Source: Tubiluchus corallicola (taxonomy: Eukaryota > Priapulida > Priapulimorpha > Priapulimorphida > Tubiluchidae). From it: 50,000 bases of DNA. This document shows positions 21,962 through 31,832 of this stretch, one piece after another (positions within the stretch are counted from its first letter, which is position 1; each line of letters begins with the position of its first letter). The stretch covers positions 2,501 to 52,500 of the forward strand of contig JAQGDQ010000237.1 of the NCBI GenBank assembly GCA_030141605.1, read 5' to 3'. The position numbers and the translations under genes are program-made. Under the pieces are notes generated by a model. The model did no database searches. It saw only the letters and a program-made list of their open reading frames with translations, and was not told the DNA's origin.

Positions 21962-23334
21962 ATTAAACATTTATGACATTAAGTTCCAAACTGCCATTTT
22001 CTTGTACAAATTCTCTCATAAATTATTGCCTCCCTTATCTATACTCTTATATTAATATTCTTGGTATATATATATATATATATATATAAGATTCGAGGCT
22101 ACAGCTTCGACGAGGGCACCATTTGCGGCGATCTATATATCAAACGAAAGGTCTCGATCTAGTGTCGTGCCATTGATGGTTTAGTTTTCGAATCGGGCCC
22201 ACCGGGAGGAACGGGGGGCGAAAAACCCCCCAAAATGGCCCTTTTTCGGCCGTTTTTTGCAAAAAATTGCAAAAGTTATACGGCTAAGATGTAGAGAACG
22301 GGAACGGGCCGAGGGGGGTACTGGGTATGGATAGATAGCCCGTTCAGCGTTGGGTGTAGTAGGCATATTTAGAATTCCCGAGAGGCCAGGGCGCCCCGCA
22401 ACGGGCGTTTTCCCGGACCCAACTCGCGATTTTTTCGAAATTTTGACCAAACAGCCTGCGGGAAAAACGTTCATAGCTCTTTAGAAAGAGGAAGAACGGG
22501 GCTACACGATGATGTGGGCTATATGTTAGGGCAGGTCCACGGAGAGGAGTACTAGCGGGTTAATTAGGAGTTCTATTTTCGACAATTTTCGCTTAGAAAA
22601 CTGTGGTGACGCATTCCATTGTGCTGACGTCATCCATTGTACTCTGCCTATAACTTTAATTCAGCAAACGCTCTACGGGCTTTGCGTTAGATAAACAGAC
22701 ATACAGTAGTAGGCAGGATGTTCCGTATTTAAATGAGGACTATGTAGGATGTTCGCGTATTATTGATTACACGTGTATTTATACGCAAAATCTTTTGCGG
22801 GGCCTTTGCTAGTTTACTGATTATTTTTGTTTGAATGCTGAGATACATAATTACGGCACACGTTATAGGGTGCACTATCACTACATACAGTGCAACACAA
22901 ACGTTAGAAAATTTTCTATTAAATACAATGGCCCTTACATATGGAATTCAATTGCTCCAGCTATTAAAAATGCCAACTCGCTTTCCATATTTAAAAAAAT
23001 ATACAAATTAAACTTACTTGAAACATATAACTGATGCCTCAATCATGATTTGTTGTTTTTCATTTTCAAAAACTTGTATAGTACAATAATATTTTATTAC
23101 TTCCCACCCGTATTTATATTTGTATATATTGTAATGTTGTATCTGTATATATTGTAATTTTTTTTCGTAACTAATTCTAGTGGCCTACCATCAGCTAGCT
23201 TCTTAGGTCTCTAGCGCAGTATTCATGAATTGTATCATATTTTTATATTAACAAAACCTGATTACCGTGCACATGTAATGTAATGTATATGTATATTGCG
23301 AAATAAAACTATTAAAATCTAAAAAAAATCTAAT
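21962..23334 (+). mobile_element. 5'-truncated CR1-like LINE 3' end, interrupted by a Helitron
   Basis: Coding remnants: LLNIYDIKFQTAIFLYKF then HKLLPPL up to 22037; after the Helitron (22038-22812) the same frame resumes at 22813 with FTDYF, HNYGTR, and KYNGPYIWNSI...SLSIFKK, ending at TGA 23034. Known: the IHNYxTR and GPxIWN blocks close the ORF2 of CR1/L2-like LINEs. A 3' UTR of about 300 bp runs to AATAAAACTATTAAAATC. The 5' truncation and short A-rich tail fit target-primed insertion into family A copy 4. Confidence 0.82.
22038..22812 (+). mobile_element. Non-autonomous Helitron
   Basis: Begins TCTATACTCTTATATTAAT directly after A22037 and ends CTAG at 22809-22812 before T22813. A perfect 7-bp stem hairpin (CGCAAAA-TC-TTTTGCG, 22784-22799) lies 9 nt before CTAG. 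These are canonical Helitron ends (5' TC, 3' hairpin plus CTRR, insertion between A and T, no target duplication). Removing it restores the LINE frame exactly. The interior is unusually GC-rich near 22190-22450 and starts with a TA tract. The minus ORF at 22181-22474 is not recognisable, and no Rep/helicase is present. Confidence 0.92.
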
Positions 23335-23700
23335 AGGTATATTACACTACTTAGTATTAGGCTTACCCGTGTTTGAATGACTTTTGTAATTGGAAACGAA
23401 AATTCTTTGGTAGTAATGTAAAAATTTTATAATTTTGCGCCACCCTGTGAAACGTCAGTGACTCGTCCTTCCAGTGTGCACCACTAATTCAACAGCAAAC
23501 AGCATCTTATTGACAAGTTAAAGTGATTTATTCTTTTGCTTAGTTAGCGAAGCGGGTGCTACGAATGTTTTGATTATTTTTTCAAATTTCGCACAATTTT
23601 ATCTAAAATTGTTTCAAATGACTTACTGTCATTTAGACGGCTCGCGCCTTTAGAATGGAGTTTAAATTTACAATTTTTATAGACAAAAATTTGGCTAGAA
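23335..23700 (+). mobile_element. Family A element, copy 4, right part
   Basis: Continues family A after the LINE: ACTACTTAGTATTAGGCTTA, TGACAAGTTAAAGTGATTTA, and TTTATCTAAAATTGTTTCAA align with copies 1-3. Confidence 0.72.
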
Positions 23701-23767
23701 TAAATTTCAATTTTGTAGTTTGTTATATTACAATGATAAAAAACCATTTTAACCTTTTTGTGGTTGC

Positions 23768-23891
23768 GCCACTGCTCAAAGCATGGCAAAAATCTTGTCA
23801 TTTAGTTGTTTCTTGTACTACTGTACTCAGCCACTGCTCAAAGCATGGCAAAAATCTTGTCATTTAGTTGTTTCTTGTACTACTGTACTCA
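23768..23891. repeat. Exact 62-bp tandem duplication
   Basis: 23768-23829 and 23830-23891 are identical by eye (GCCACTGCTCAAAGCATGG...CTGTACTCA). Such identity implies a recent event. Confidence 0.95.
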
Positions 23892-24013
23892 TTGACTAGC
23901 CAAACGCAAGTGTTCGACGATAACTGAAATTCACATTTTTTTGGTGAAGGAACGTTGCATATTTTCATTTTGCATAATTATTCTATATAAAATAAAAAAG
24001 CTACGAGTATAAG

Positions 24014-24175
24014 CTGCTGCTAGTTCTGCTACTGCTGCTGCCACTGCTACTGCTACTGCTACTGCTACTGCTACTGCCACTGCTGCTGCTACTGCTGTTA
24101 CTACTGCTGTTGTTGATGTTGCCGCTACTGCTACTGCTATTGTTGCTGTTGCAGCTACTGCCACTGCTGGTACAC
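24014..24175. repeat. CTG/CTA trinucleotide tract (mixed)
   Basis: Interleaved CTGCTA and CTGTTG triplets that give Ala- and Val-rich open frames on the minus strand. Confidence 0.95.
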
Positions 24176-24221
24176 AGCTGTAGTTGATGTTACTACACAG
24201 CTACTACTACGATTTCTTCCT

Positions 24222-24322
<101 letters not shown>

Positions 24323-25444
24323 GTTGTTGTTGTTGCAGTTGATTGTGCTGCTGTTATTATTTGCAGTTTTGCAACGTGCAGTTGCTGAATAATGATACCG
24401 TTCATTGGCTCGGCCTTGCAGACATTAAAAGCTGCAGCGGTTTTTGGAATCACTGGCTTTTATTGACCACTAATCGATGACAGATCAATAACCAGATGGT
24501 GCAACTGACCAGAAAACACTAAGAGAAGGTCTTTTCCCTGTCCATGAAGAGGACACCGTACAATGCGCTGCTCTCTTCAAACAAATAAATACAAGAGAAA
24601 TCTCAACAAACAGTCGACTTTATGTGCTTGCCGGGTAGCAGTCACACTTCGCTTTGTTTCGAATTTCTTCTCAGCAAATTTAACCTGATCGCCTGTAATG
24701 CAGCACTTTGGCGAAGATTTATTTTCCCTTTATTTGCAGCATTTGATAGACTGCGCTGCCGCTTCATGCTAAGAGCCGACGCTATAGACTCTATTCTTGC
24801 TAAATGACATTGGATTCTGTGAGAATTTCGAAACGCCAGTGATATCCAAAGAGTTAGTCGAGCATGGAACGTTTCCTTTGCTGCAGCTTACGGGGTATCT
24901 CCTTTAGATTAATCATCACTCTTTCTGTGTCTGTAGTTTACAAGTTTACTGTTTAACAATTGCCTAATATCAACGCGGAAAATGTTGCGAAAACAAGCCG
25001 CGATCCATAACATCATCATTAACACTGGTTTCACCAAGGCGTGCAATGTTTCTCTTACGCTGTTTGCCTAGGGTCATTTTCTAAACTTTGCGGATCAAGT
25101 CTGCCGTATGATGGCGCTGAGAAACAAGCAGGAATTGATTTGGCGCGTCGACGAACAACTTGTTAAGTGGTTTGGTTTAATCAAAGATAATTGCTGAAGA
25201 GTAAAACTGAAAAACTGGAATCGTGAAGCAGCTGCTGATTCTGGTTTGCATGTACAGTAGAGTTAAGAGATGGGATAGAATAGAACAGCAGCGACACCAG
25301 TAACAACAACAACAGCAACAACCAATCAATAATCATAAAAACAAATAATGAAATAAAACGAAACGCAACATTACGTAATGTAATGTACCGTAAGACAACA
25401 TAGCATATGATATAACATAAGATAAAATTAGACCAAGTTGCAAA
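24323..25444. other. No gene or repeat recognised
   Basis: About 1.1 kb of moderately balanced base composition. Short ORFs (for example 24622-24807) have no motif I can name. It is a reasonable place to look for unspliced or unknown exons. Confidence 0.4.
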
Positions 25445-26128
25445 GCAGAGCAGAGCAGGTCAGGGCAGGGCAGGGCAGGGCAGAACAGAACAGAACAGAA
25501 CAGAACAGAACAGAACAGAACAGAACAGAGCAGAGCAGAGCAGAGCAGAGCAGAGCAGAGCAGAGCAGAGCAGAGCAGAGCAGAGCAGAGCAGAGCAGAG
25601 AAGAGAAGAGAAGAGAAGAGAAGAGAAGAGAAGAGAAGAGAAGAGAGAGAAGAGAAGAGAAGAGAAGAGAAGAGAAGAGAAGAGACGAGACGAGACGAGA
25701 CGAGACGAGACGAGACGAGACGAGACGAGACGAGACGAGACGAGACGAGAAGAGAAGAGAAGAGAAGAGAAGAGAAGAGAAGAGAAGAGAAGAGAAGAGA
25801 AGAGAAGAGAAGAGAAGAGAAGAGAAGAGAAGAGAAGAGAAGAGAAGAGAAGAGAAGAGAAAAGAGAGGAGAGGGGGAGAGAAGAGAAGAGAGGAGAGAA
25901 AAGGAGAGGAGAAGAGAAGAGAAGAGGCGAGAAGAGAAGAGAATAGAAGAGAAGAGAAGAGAAGAGAAGAGAAGAGAAGAGAAGAGAAGAGAAGAGAAGA
26001 GAAGAGAAGAGAAGAGAAGAGAAGAGAAGAGAAGAGAAGAGAAGAGAAGAGAAGAGAAGAGAAGAGAAGAGAAGAGAAGAGAAGAGAAGAGAAGAGAAGA
26101 GAAGAGAAGAGAAGAGAAGAGAAGAGAA
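25445..26128. repeat. Pentanucleotide array with ordered sub-blocks (AAGAG, ACGAG, AGCAG, AACAG)
   Basis: Blocks in order: GGGCA-type (to about 25484), AACAG (to about 25525), AGCAG (to about 25597), AAGAG (to about 25683), ACGAG (25684-25748), AAGAG (to 26127, with an impure stretch about 25860-25945). One strand contains no T over nearly the whole length. The 235-279-codon open frames on both strands follow from the 5-bp period and are not genes. Confidence 0.97.
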
Positions 26129-26324
26129 TGTGCATTTCTTCCTATAAACGAAACTAGACTATATATTTCCACTAATTCACTTGCACGCTGATTAACAGTT
26201 TAGACGGAGCCGTAGCTAAATGTCCCGAACGTACCTGCTGCATGGGTGAGTGAAATAACTTGCACGCTGATTGGGCAGTCAACGAAAATGATTGACATTA
26301 CGTTAGACGTCAGTTGTATAAAGT

Positions 26325-26390
26325 CTCATCTAAGAGGATTATATCTTTCACAGTGATTAGATACCGGTATTACCACAACCATCAGTTTAC
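26325..26390 (+). repeat. SINE3-like tail, copy 3 (head not recognisable)
   Basis: CTCATCTAAGAGGATTATAT...ACCGGTATTACCACAA aligns with the tails of the 5S-headed SINEs at 5880-5940 and 21420-21490. Confidence 0.5.
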
Positions 26391-26479
26391 AGTGGCAAAT
26401 TCAAGCTTAACATCACACCAATTTGATTGAGAAACAGCAAAATGTTCAGAAAAATTAAAATCAACTGCATTAACTGCGA

Positions 26480-26545
26480 GGAAGGGGCCGTCTGGGCGCC
26501 GTCTGGGCGCGGACGCATAGTGCGCCCGGCACGTGACTCAACCTC
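26480..26545. other. Small GC-rich patch with duplicated CGCC element
   Basis: GGGGCCGTCTGGGCGCCGTC and downstream GCGCGG, CGCCCGGCACGTGAC stand out from AT-rich surroundings. It contains CACGTG. No gene is evident next to it. Confidence 0.35.
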
Positions 26546-26995
26546 GTAAGAATAGATTATTTCTCTGTAGCGCTGCTTATAATAAGCCAGAATTGTGTGA
26601 ATCCTCGTCCAACTGATTACCATCTAACTTTTGAAACAACTGCTAAAGTTGTTGTAAGGAAAGAAATAATAATTTTCTTGAGTACGATCGTGCAATTAAA
26701 ACTGGAAACGACTACAACATAGTTACAGCTGCTGAAGGCATAAGATCCACGTATCACGGATACGGCAAAAAACTTAATTGTTAAAATCTTGATATTGATA
26801 TCATACATTAAGCATTTGGCTCATTAATTCTCTGGTTGTTTTCGAGTAGGTAGTTCTGGTAGCTCGCTGGCACAACGCATTTACACGACCGTTTCTTGTA
26901 AAGAAGCTAGCGCTCAATGAACGTAATATTGTGATATAATACAGAAAATTTAATGAGCAAAAATAATAAAATAGATACAACATTAAACGTTATTG

Positions 26996-27352
26996 GTGCC
27001 CAAATGTCACCTGCCCAAATGTAGTGTGCCCAAATGTCACCTTCCCAAATGTACCCTGCCCAAATGTACCGTGCCCAAATGTTCCTTGCCCAAATGTATA
27101 GTGCTCAAATGTACTGTCCCGAAATGTCCCGTCCCCAAATGTACCGTGCCCAAATGTAGAGTGCCCAAATGTACCATGCCCAAATGTACCGTGCCCAAAT
27201 GTCCCGTGCCCAAATGTACCGTGCCCAAATGTACCGTGCCCAAATGTACCGTGCCCAAATGTACCGTGCCCAAATGTACTGTCCCCAAATGTACCGTGCC
27301 CAAGTGCCCCGTCCCCAAATGTCAAGTGCTCAAATGCCCCCTGCCAAAATCT
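26996..27352. repeat. 15-bp minisatellite, about 24 units
   Basis: Unit GTGCCCAAATGTACC with point variants (CCC for TACC, TCACC, TGTCC). The period is a multiple of 3 and the unit lacks stops in several frames, so both strands show open pentapeptide repeats (VPKCT, FGHGT, HLGTV). No start context, signal peptide or flanking coding sequence. Confidence 0.96.
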
Positions 27353-28085
27353 CACTCTCCCTTAACTGGTATCGTAATGAAATGTAATTTTTTAATTTAG
27401 CAAAGTTATTTACACAATTCTGCTGTTATTTTTGTGCAATATGAACAGTGGAAGAAAATGTGAATGAGATATTAAGCTGTTTGACGAGTCAAAACCGTCA
27501 ACAATATTTACAATTTGTTCTAATGTGTACAAATATTATTTTCATGTGTACCTATATGTAACGATGAAATGAAAAAAATTCTAAAAAGTTAAATTTACGC
27601 GCACCAGAGAGAGACAAAATCGCGCAAGAATCTCTCATCAAGATGTTGCAGTCTTTGTAAATGCCATTACGAGCGAGACGTAAGCCCACAATAGTTCAAT
27701 TCAACTTGATTTATTATGCATGCCAGATTCGGCGCATCAATCTAAATTACTTCACAACAACTTTCAATAGACACAGCTCTCTTAACTGACAAAGGCTGTG
27801 CATTTTTGAGATTATCTTAATTAATTTTTAGATGCCAGTTGCTGCTACTGGGGAGAAGTTATTGGAGCGTGACAAGCATTTACTGCGCATGCGCATGCTG
27901 TGCGGAATTGGAAACAAATTCAGTGATAGTGGGAAAATTTACAAGAGAAATTAAACCCATATTGAATTGGTAGAAACACGCTGCATAAAGGAGAAGGGTC
28001 AAGCCTGTTAGGTAACCCAGGCAACCTTTGTATTGAAAAGGAAAACAAGTGTACGTCTATATTCAGAGTAACACGGTTTGCTGGA
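27353..28085. other. No gene recognised; contains an NRF1-like palindrome
   Basis: AT-rich apart from 27880-27905, where TGCGCATGCGCA (27884-27895) matches the NRF1 consensus palindrome. No exon is evident nearby. Confidence 0.35.
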
Positions 28086-28480
28086 CAGAATAAGCCTTTT
28101 CAAAGTTCCAGCGATTGATGATGATCGTGAAAAGGTCAAAGGTTAAGTGAACCAGACAATGCATTTGTGTACACTTGACAACGCCTCACAGCCTATGCTA
28201 TTGTAATAGTAACAGTTTTAACAGCTAGAATCTTACCTAATTCATTTTTTCTTGTTCCCAAGCAAGATCCTGCTAGTAAATCATTCTCCGCACAGACTAA
28301 TGAATAATTAAGTAAAGTCCACTCAAAACAACTGATGCCACTGAACTAATGAGGCAGACGGCTTTCTTTACCCACATGTGACGTGACGGTTGTAGTTAAG
28401 ACACGTTGCTGGGGTACACTTAACCTTTGACCTACAGCAGCTGTGCGTGTGCACAACGAAACTGTGAAAAGGCTTATTAC
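28086..28480. repeat. Inverted repeat with DR1 nuclear-receptor-like motifs in each arm
   Basis: Arms 28086-28150 and 28416-28480 share AATAAGCCTTTTCA and GGTCAAAGGTTAAGTG in inverted orientation, with unrelated bases between the blocks. Each arm contains AGGTCA-A-AGGTTA (28133-28145; inverted at 28421-28433), a DR1 half-site pair. Confidence 0.6.
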
Positions 28481-29504
28481 AGTTACGCAATAAGATTCTT
28501 ATTTACACAAATCACTATAGCAGCTAATGATATTGTGAATTAAATGTCGAATTTTTCTATTACGGTTTCTCCAGTTTCCATTTTACTTTGTACGAGACAA
28601 AAGGCAGAGCGTCTTATTCAATAGCTATTTCTAGCAAGCTCGGTAAGTCGTTTACTAAACAAAATGGAGATTTAAATAACACGCATGCATATGGTTTCAA
28701 TTGACTAGTGCATTCTTATTATAATACTTAGGTGTGGATGCGCCCAGTCCAGCCAAAGAAACGGCAAAAATCAGTATTGAACTGCGCGATAAACCTGCAA
28801 TTTATTAAAATAACAGATCACAAAAAGCGCTTAAGAACGTGCTAAAGGTTATTAATATTTAGACAAAATATAAAAATTAGATTTAAGAAGACTGAAACAC
28901 AAATTATTACTTTATGATTCTAGAGATTTGAAGCAATTCTAACCAATTTAAACTATTAACTATTTAGTAAAGTAGATGGTGACTTACATTTACTGGTGAC
29001 AACTTTGGCTTGAAATACAACTAGTGACTGTCAAATTGTAACAAAATAGACAAAGCAATGCAAGTATCACCAAACGGCATGATCAGCATAGCGGCAACAG
29101 AAAATGTAACTACGTGTAAAAACAATTGTGATTGATAGGTGGCGTATACTACTAAAGCTTAGGTCACATGACTAAGGCTGGCTTCGTTTTAAACACTTTC
29201 AGGAAATGCATGTTTGTAAAAATGCTAGATTAAATTGCTTGACACCAACATTAGAAATACTTTTATTTAGCAGTAAACGCTCAAATGTGTACGGATTATA
29301 GAATAATTATTAATGTTACCTTGACACATTTGAAAAAGCAGGCCGTCTCAAACTCAAATTCTGTTTATTTCAGTCTACAAACGATTATGTTTCAACTAAA
29401 TAATTGTAAAGCAGCCATCGTGATACATCAATGCACGTATTCTCAAACTCAAATGGTTAAATACATACAAAAAATGATTTGTTATCCGAACAAAGGAGTA
29501 AATT
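28481..29504. other. No gene recognised
   Basis: AT-rich. A hydrophobic minus-strand frame near 29085-29150 was considered as a receptor TM2 exon and rejected. Confidence 0.4.
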
Positions 29505-30010
29505 TAAAGGAGTTTAGATTCAATCTCATTTTAATTTAAAATATACATTTTCTTGCCTATAAAAGTTAGCAATTGTTTCTAATATTTGAATAATTACCTT
29601 GGGAAGTTAATTAACGGCAACCGAATACAGTTATCACTTACGTCACAAGCTAACCACAGTTTGTGCAATGGTAGACTTCTTCCGTCAAGCACGTTTGCGA
29701 AGGCGAAGATTGCTAGAAGACATTGATGTGATGTCACGAAAATCAGCTCTACGTCACACTGACGTTACAGGCGAACAATGCAGTTCTCGATCGTGCTTAT
29801 CGCGGTACCGCACCTGTTTGTCGGTCACGCAAATGTGACAAAAAGGCGCCATTGCCAGTCTTAGTAGTTTCGCTGAGCCTAGCGTAGCCGAGGTAATTAT
29901 TCTTTAATCTAAATTTGATTTAAAAAAGCTGTTGTAGTTTTCAATATTTTAGAGCATGCTTTATTTTGAACTAATGTCACAATCGTCCTTTTTTCCATTA
30001 AAGCTGTGCG
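29505..30010 (-). repeat. Dispersed repeat family F, copy 2 (inverted)
   Basis: Inverted relative to 20075-20635, with conserved order (CATTTTCTTGCCTATAAAAG, GTGACAAAAAGGCGCCATTG, TTTTCAATATTTTAGAGC). The arms are about 8.9 kb apart and enclose other elements. Confidence 0.8.
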
Positions 30011-30282
30011 GTTTTTCTTATAGTAATTGTGTGAATGTAACAACAGATTCAGTAACTACCCGATAGACAAAACTGGGACAATTCTCATTGATTATTACAA
30101 TTATCAAAGCAGCTGTGAAACGAATATTTTACTTCAATGTCAAAATAGCATCAGAGTGAACGAGAATGTTTCCTAAAACTGGAAAATATTGTATATGTGA
30201 ACATTGCCCTGCCTAACGAAACCAAGAACGGTAAACACTCTATCTTGATGTACATGAAAACACTCTTCATAAATAAAGCTTA

Positions 30283-30480
30283 AAAATTCGTCTCAAAATT
30301 TCATTTCATACATGATGTCTTATTGCATACAGAGCTTGTGTTAGCAGTAAGCTTGTGTAAAATTTGAAAATTTAAACTCCCACGATGAACGTTAAGTGCA
30401 GTCTTTTAAAAGAAAGTCAATTGAAACAAGTTTAGATAACATTGGGTAACGTTTGAAAACAGAACAGACGACAGTTTCTC
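30283..30480 (-). mobile_element. Family A element, copy 5 (right-end fragment, inverted)
   Basis: The minus strand carries TATCTAAACTTGTTTCAA, then ATCGTGGGAGTTTAAATTTT and ACGAATTTTTAAGCTTTATT, the right third of family A. Confidence 0.7.
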
Positions 30481-30872
30481 TAATTAAGAAAGATTAATTT
30501 AGGTGCATCCAACAGTTTAAAAGACAAAAAAGTATTAGTTTTTTTAATACATGTAATCTATTTACAATATCTGATATTTGAGGCACGTGTGTGAAATGTA
30601 AATATTAATACTGTCACGTAATGCAGTGGTATTATGTACAAAACTATTTATAATTTTAAGTACATCTAAGTAATTCTGACCCATTAAAAATTTAGATTTC
30701 TCTTGTTCAGATATGACAGCAAAAGTAGTTATAAACTGTTTCAGTTTTTCGTATAAGTTAGAATCTCAAGTCGTCATATAAAGTACAATGTTATATAAAA
30801 TGAAGTTCATCCTTTAATTCAAACTTTACGCAATATTGACATATTCGATTCTCAGCTGGGATTTTTTTTAGG

Positions 30873-31424
30873 TTTATGATAACGACCTGTTTCAATGAAC
30901 AATTTATGACAACTTATTCTGAGTTTAGTGAATTTAGGTTTATGACAACGACCTGTTTCAATGAACAATTTATGAGAACTTATTCTAAGTTTAGTGAATT
31001 TAGGCCTGTTTCAATGAACAATTTATGAGAACTTATTCTAAGTTTAGTGAATTTAGGTTTATCACAACGACCTGTTTCAATGAACAATTTATGAGAACTT
31101 ATTCTAAGTTTAGTGAATTTAGGCCTGTTTCAATGAACAATTTATGAGAACTTATTCTAAGTTTAGTGAATTTAGGTTTATCACGACGACCTGTTTCAAT
31201 GAACAATTTATGACAACTTATTCTAAGTTTAGTGAATTTAGGTTTATGACAACGACCTGTTTCAATGAACAATTTATGAGAACTTATTCTAAGTTTAGTG
31301 AATTTAGGCCTGTTTCAATGAACAATTTATGAGAACTTATTCTAAGTTTAGTGAATTTAGGTTTATCACAACGACCTGTTTCAATGAACAATTTATGAGA
31401 ACTTTTTCTAAGTTTAGTGAATTT
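30873..31424. repeat. Alternating 66/53-bp tandem repeat, 9 units
   Basis: CCTGTTTCAATGAAC begins units at 30886, 30952, 31005, 31071, 31124, 31190, 31256, 31309 and 31375 (spacings 66, 53, 66, 53, 66, 66, 53, 66). The 53-bp form lacks the 13-bp TTTATCACAACGA segment. Short units break the reading frame, so the array is not coding. Confidence 0.97.
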
Positions 31425-31690
31425 TGTGATTAAATTTTTGTTAATTTCAGACAACAAGTAGTTTTCCATTTTATATTGAGTTTTAAAGGTTTTGTTTGTT
31501 CTTAGCTGACTTTGTCCGTCTTTTCTATCATGGTTAGAGAGTTCCATTTTCCATGAACTAATGTAATAGTTTTTTAATCGATCACATCAATTGGGTCTTT
31601 TGTGTTAGTAAAAGTGCTTTGGTTTTGTCATACACGAGCAAAACTGAATTTAGTCAGTTTAATGTTAAACTCATTATTAATTTAGGGAAA

Positions 31691-31832
31691 ATGGCTTCTT
31701 GGTGGATGTATGAGTATTGAAAGATTAACGTGCACAAAATGGCTTCTTGGTGGATGTATGAGTATTGAAAGATTAACGTGCACGAAATGGCTTCTTGGTG
31801 GATATATGAGTATTGAAAGATTAACGTGCACG
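31691..31832. repeat. 48-bp tandem repeat, 3 units
   Basis: ATGGCTTCTTGGTGGAT starts at 31691, 31739 and 31787. The period of 16 codons keeps a frame open on both strands. Confidence 0.96.

Noticed and set aside
25333-26172. Open frames of 235-279 codons on both strands (SSLLF and REEKR repeats)
   Set aside because: Period-5 artefact of the purine array; both strands are open together, as expected for a repeat and not for a gene.
29085-29155. Minus-strand hydrophobic frame (VAAMLIMPFG) as the missing receptor TM2 exon
   Set aside because: No LAxxD motif, wrong spacing between the presumed D2.50 and the Pro, and no suitable phase-1 splice donor.
30873-31424. CRISPR-like look of regularly spaced repeats
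   Set aside because: Units are contiguous with no unique spacers and the host is a eukaryote; it is a minisatellite.
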